A stretch of 64,000 nucleotides of DNA from a virus, in the IMG/VR virus record IMGVR_UViG_3300025154_000068, positions 19,035 to 83,034 of that record, one strand, 5' to 3'. Positions within the stretch are counted from its first letter, which is position 1, and every line of letters begins with the position of its first letter. The notes below the pieces were generated by a model, which was given only the letters and a program-made list of their open reading frames with translations, did not search any database and had not been told where the DNA came from. Positions 63,351-64,000 of the stretch are shown here, piece by piece. The translations under genes and the position numbers were made by a program.

Positions 63351-63821
63351 GTGGAAGCTAAGGCAATGCCAAGGAATGCAGAAGTCGACCGGGTAGCCAA
63401 GGTAATCAAACGCGCCCGAAGCGAGGGAGAAGCCTGGCCTCTCCTCGTGTGCGATGAGGTTTTGATACTTTGGGACAGGTGGCCGATGCTGCGAAACTCG
63501 GTTGATGGTCGGCCCACGTTCGCCGCGTGGCTGCGAAAGCACTGCACTGGACGCTCGTGGACGCCTGGCAAGTTCAAGAGCGTCAAGGCTGTCGTGGAGC
63601 GCCTCGGGGAGTCGTGCCGTCGAACGTGGACCTGGCCTGCGGCGCAGTGGGCCAACAACGCCTTGTCCGATGAGGAGTTGTTCCTCGTTCGAAGGCGATA
63701 CCCCGATTGGCTGGCAGGCAACGACGGGCACCCTTTGAGCAAGGGGCAAGTGCAGGCTCGCGTGAAGGCGATGCGTGGTGATGACAACGGAAGAACGAAA
63801 GCGAGTGAGGAGCTTGGATGA
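63351..63821 (+). CDS. Hypothetical early protein (156 aa)
   Basis: GTG at 63351 follows a near-perfect AAGGAGG site with 5-6 base spacing, so it is preferred to the ATG at 63366. The product reads VEAKAMPRNAEVDRVAKVIK, VCDEVLILWDRWPMLRNSVD, LSDEELFLVRRRYPDWLAGN and a basic end. It is helical with a possible nucleic-acid-binding character. No family is recognised. Confidence 0.65.
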   Translation: MEAKAMPRNAEVDRVAKVIKRARSEGEAWPLLVCDEVLILWDRWPMLRNSVDGRPTFAAWLRKHCTGRSWTPGKFKSVKAVVERLGESCRRTWTWPAAQWANNALSDEELFLVRRRYPDWLAGNDGHPLSKGQVQARVKAMRGDDNGRTKASEELG

Positions 63822-64000
63822 CAACGAAGGGCCCCGAGCGCGACGCGATGGAGAATGGCAACGATAACGATCAAGCGATTGCAGCGGATGCCAACGACCT
63901 GGACAGAGCGAGCGATTGCAGCGGATGCCAACGACCTGGACAGAGCGAGCGACGACGGGGAATGACAACGAGGCTCCGGAAGCGAGCGTTACAGCGCAAT
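63818..64000 (+). CDS. Partial gene running off the right edge (at least 61 aa)
   Basis: ATG at 63818 overlaps the previous stop (ATGA), and the frame is open to the end of the window. The product is Asp/Asn- then Arg-rich (MTTKGPERDAMENGNDNDQA) and is dominated by a 37-base tandem repeat that changes its phase. Short ATGACAACG phrases recur at 63781, 63818 and 63962. It may be a low-complexity gene or a repeat-expanded, partly broken one. Confidence 0.35.
   Translation, partial: MTTKGPERDAMENGNDNDQAIAADANDLDRASDCSGCQRPGQSERRRGMTTRLRKRALQRN
63874..63947 (+). repeat. Tandem repeat, 2 x 37 bp
   Basis: The unit starting at 63874 is repeated directly at 63911 without visible change over 37 bases. 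The unit is not a multiple of three, so the second copy is read in a different frame by the gene at 63818. Confidence 0.8.

Overview
The window is almost entirely one high-GC tailed-phage genome (a phage contig or prophage). Virion genes form long leftward, tightly overlapping operons on the minus strand. The head module is Mu-like: small and large terminase, DUF935-type portal, MuF protein, Mu I-like protease/scaffold, a small HK97-type capsid candidate, and gp36-like and gpG-like completion proteins. The tail is contractile: sheath, tube, frameshifted chaperone, tape measure, gp45/gp46/gp47-like baseplate proteins. No MuA/MuB transposition genes were seen; the only integration enzyme is a tyrosine recombinase. 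The host cannot be read directly. High GC and several Cys-rich lipoproteins would fit Myxococcota or a related Gram-negative group, but that is inference.

Layout, left to right. 1-9.8 kb: accessory and lysis region with lipoproteins, a GH25 lysozyme, a papain-like protease, a holin candidate, a coiled-coil membrane protein and a sigma factor. Isolated plus-strand genes here and at 19.9-21.4 kb look like independently transcribed morons. 9.8-19 kb: receptor-side and baseplate genes, including a seven-bladed FG-GAP propeller. 19-30.6 kb: antirepressor-like gene, tape measure, chaperone, tube, sheath, neck and capsid. 30.6-39.3 kb: protease, MuF, portal and terminase. 39.4-45.4 kb: a second sigma factor, VRR-NUC nuclease, DnaB helicase and a replication initiator with iterons inside its gene. 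45.4-52 kb: nuclease, DUF5131, three DNA methyltransferases, DUF1643 and integrase. 52-58 kb: small early genes, a GHKL ATPase and a ParB-like protein. 58-60.2 kb: regulatory switch with divergent HTH regulators, an ImmA/IrrE-type peptidase and shared operators ATAG-N6-CTAT. 60.2-64 kb: rightward operon of small early genes, running off the edge.

The most unusual system lies in the packaging genes. TerL and MuF each carry an intein, and in neither is the homing-endonuclease candidate part of the intein protein. In TerL an HNH gene is nested in the -1 frame of the same strand. In MuF a gene with two helix-turn-helix units and a nuclease-like domain is nested on the opposite strand, codon-for-codon in register, spanning nearly the whole intein and covering the splicing blocks A and B. 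The intein reading frame stays open through both. This suggests inteins that carry their mobility gene as a separately expressed overlapping gene.

Other notable points: a candidate replication origin with 21-bp-spaced TCAC-N5-GTGA iterons in the initiator gene, two phage sigma factors, a -1 frameshift heptamer in the tail chaperone, and a tRNA-3'-end-like element that could be attP.
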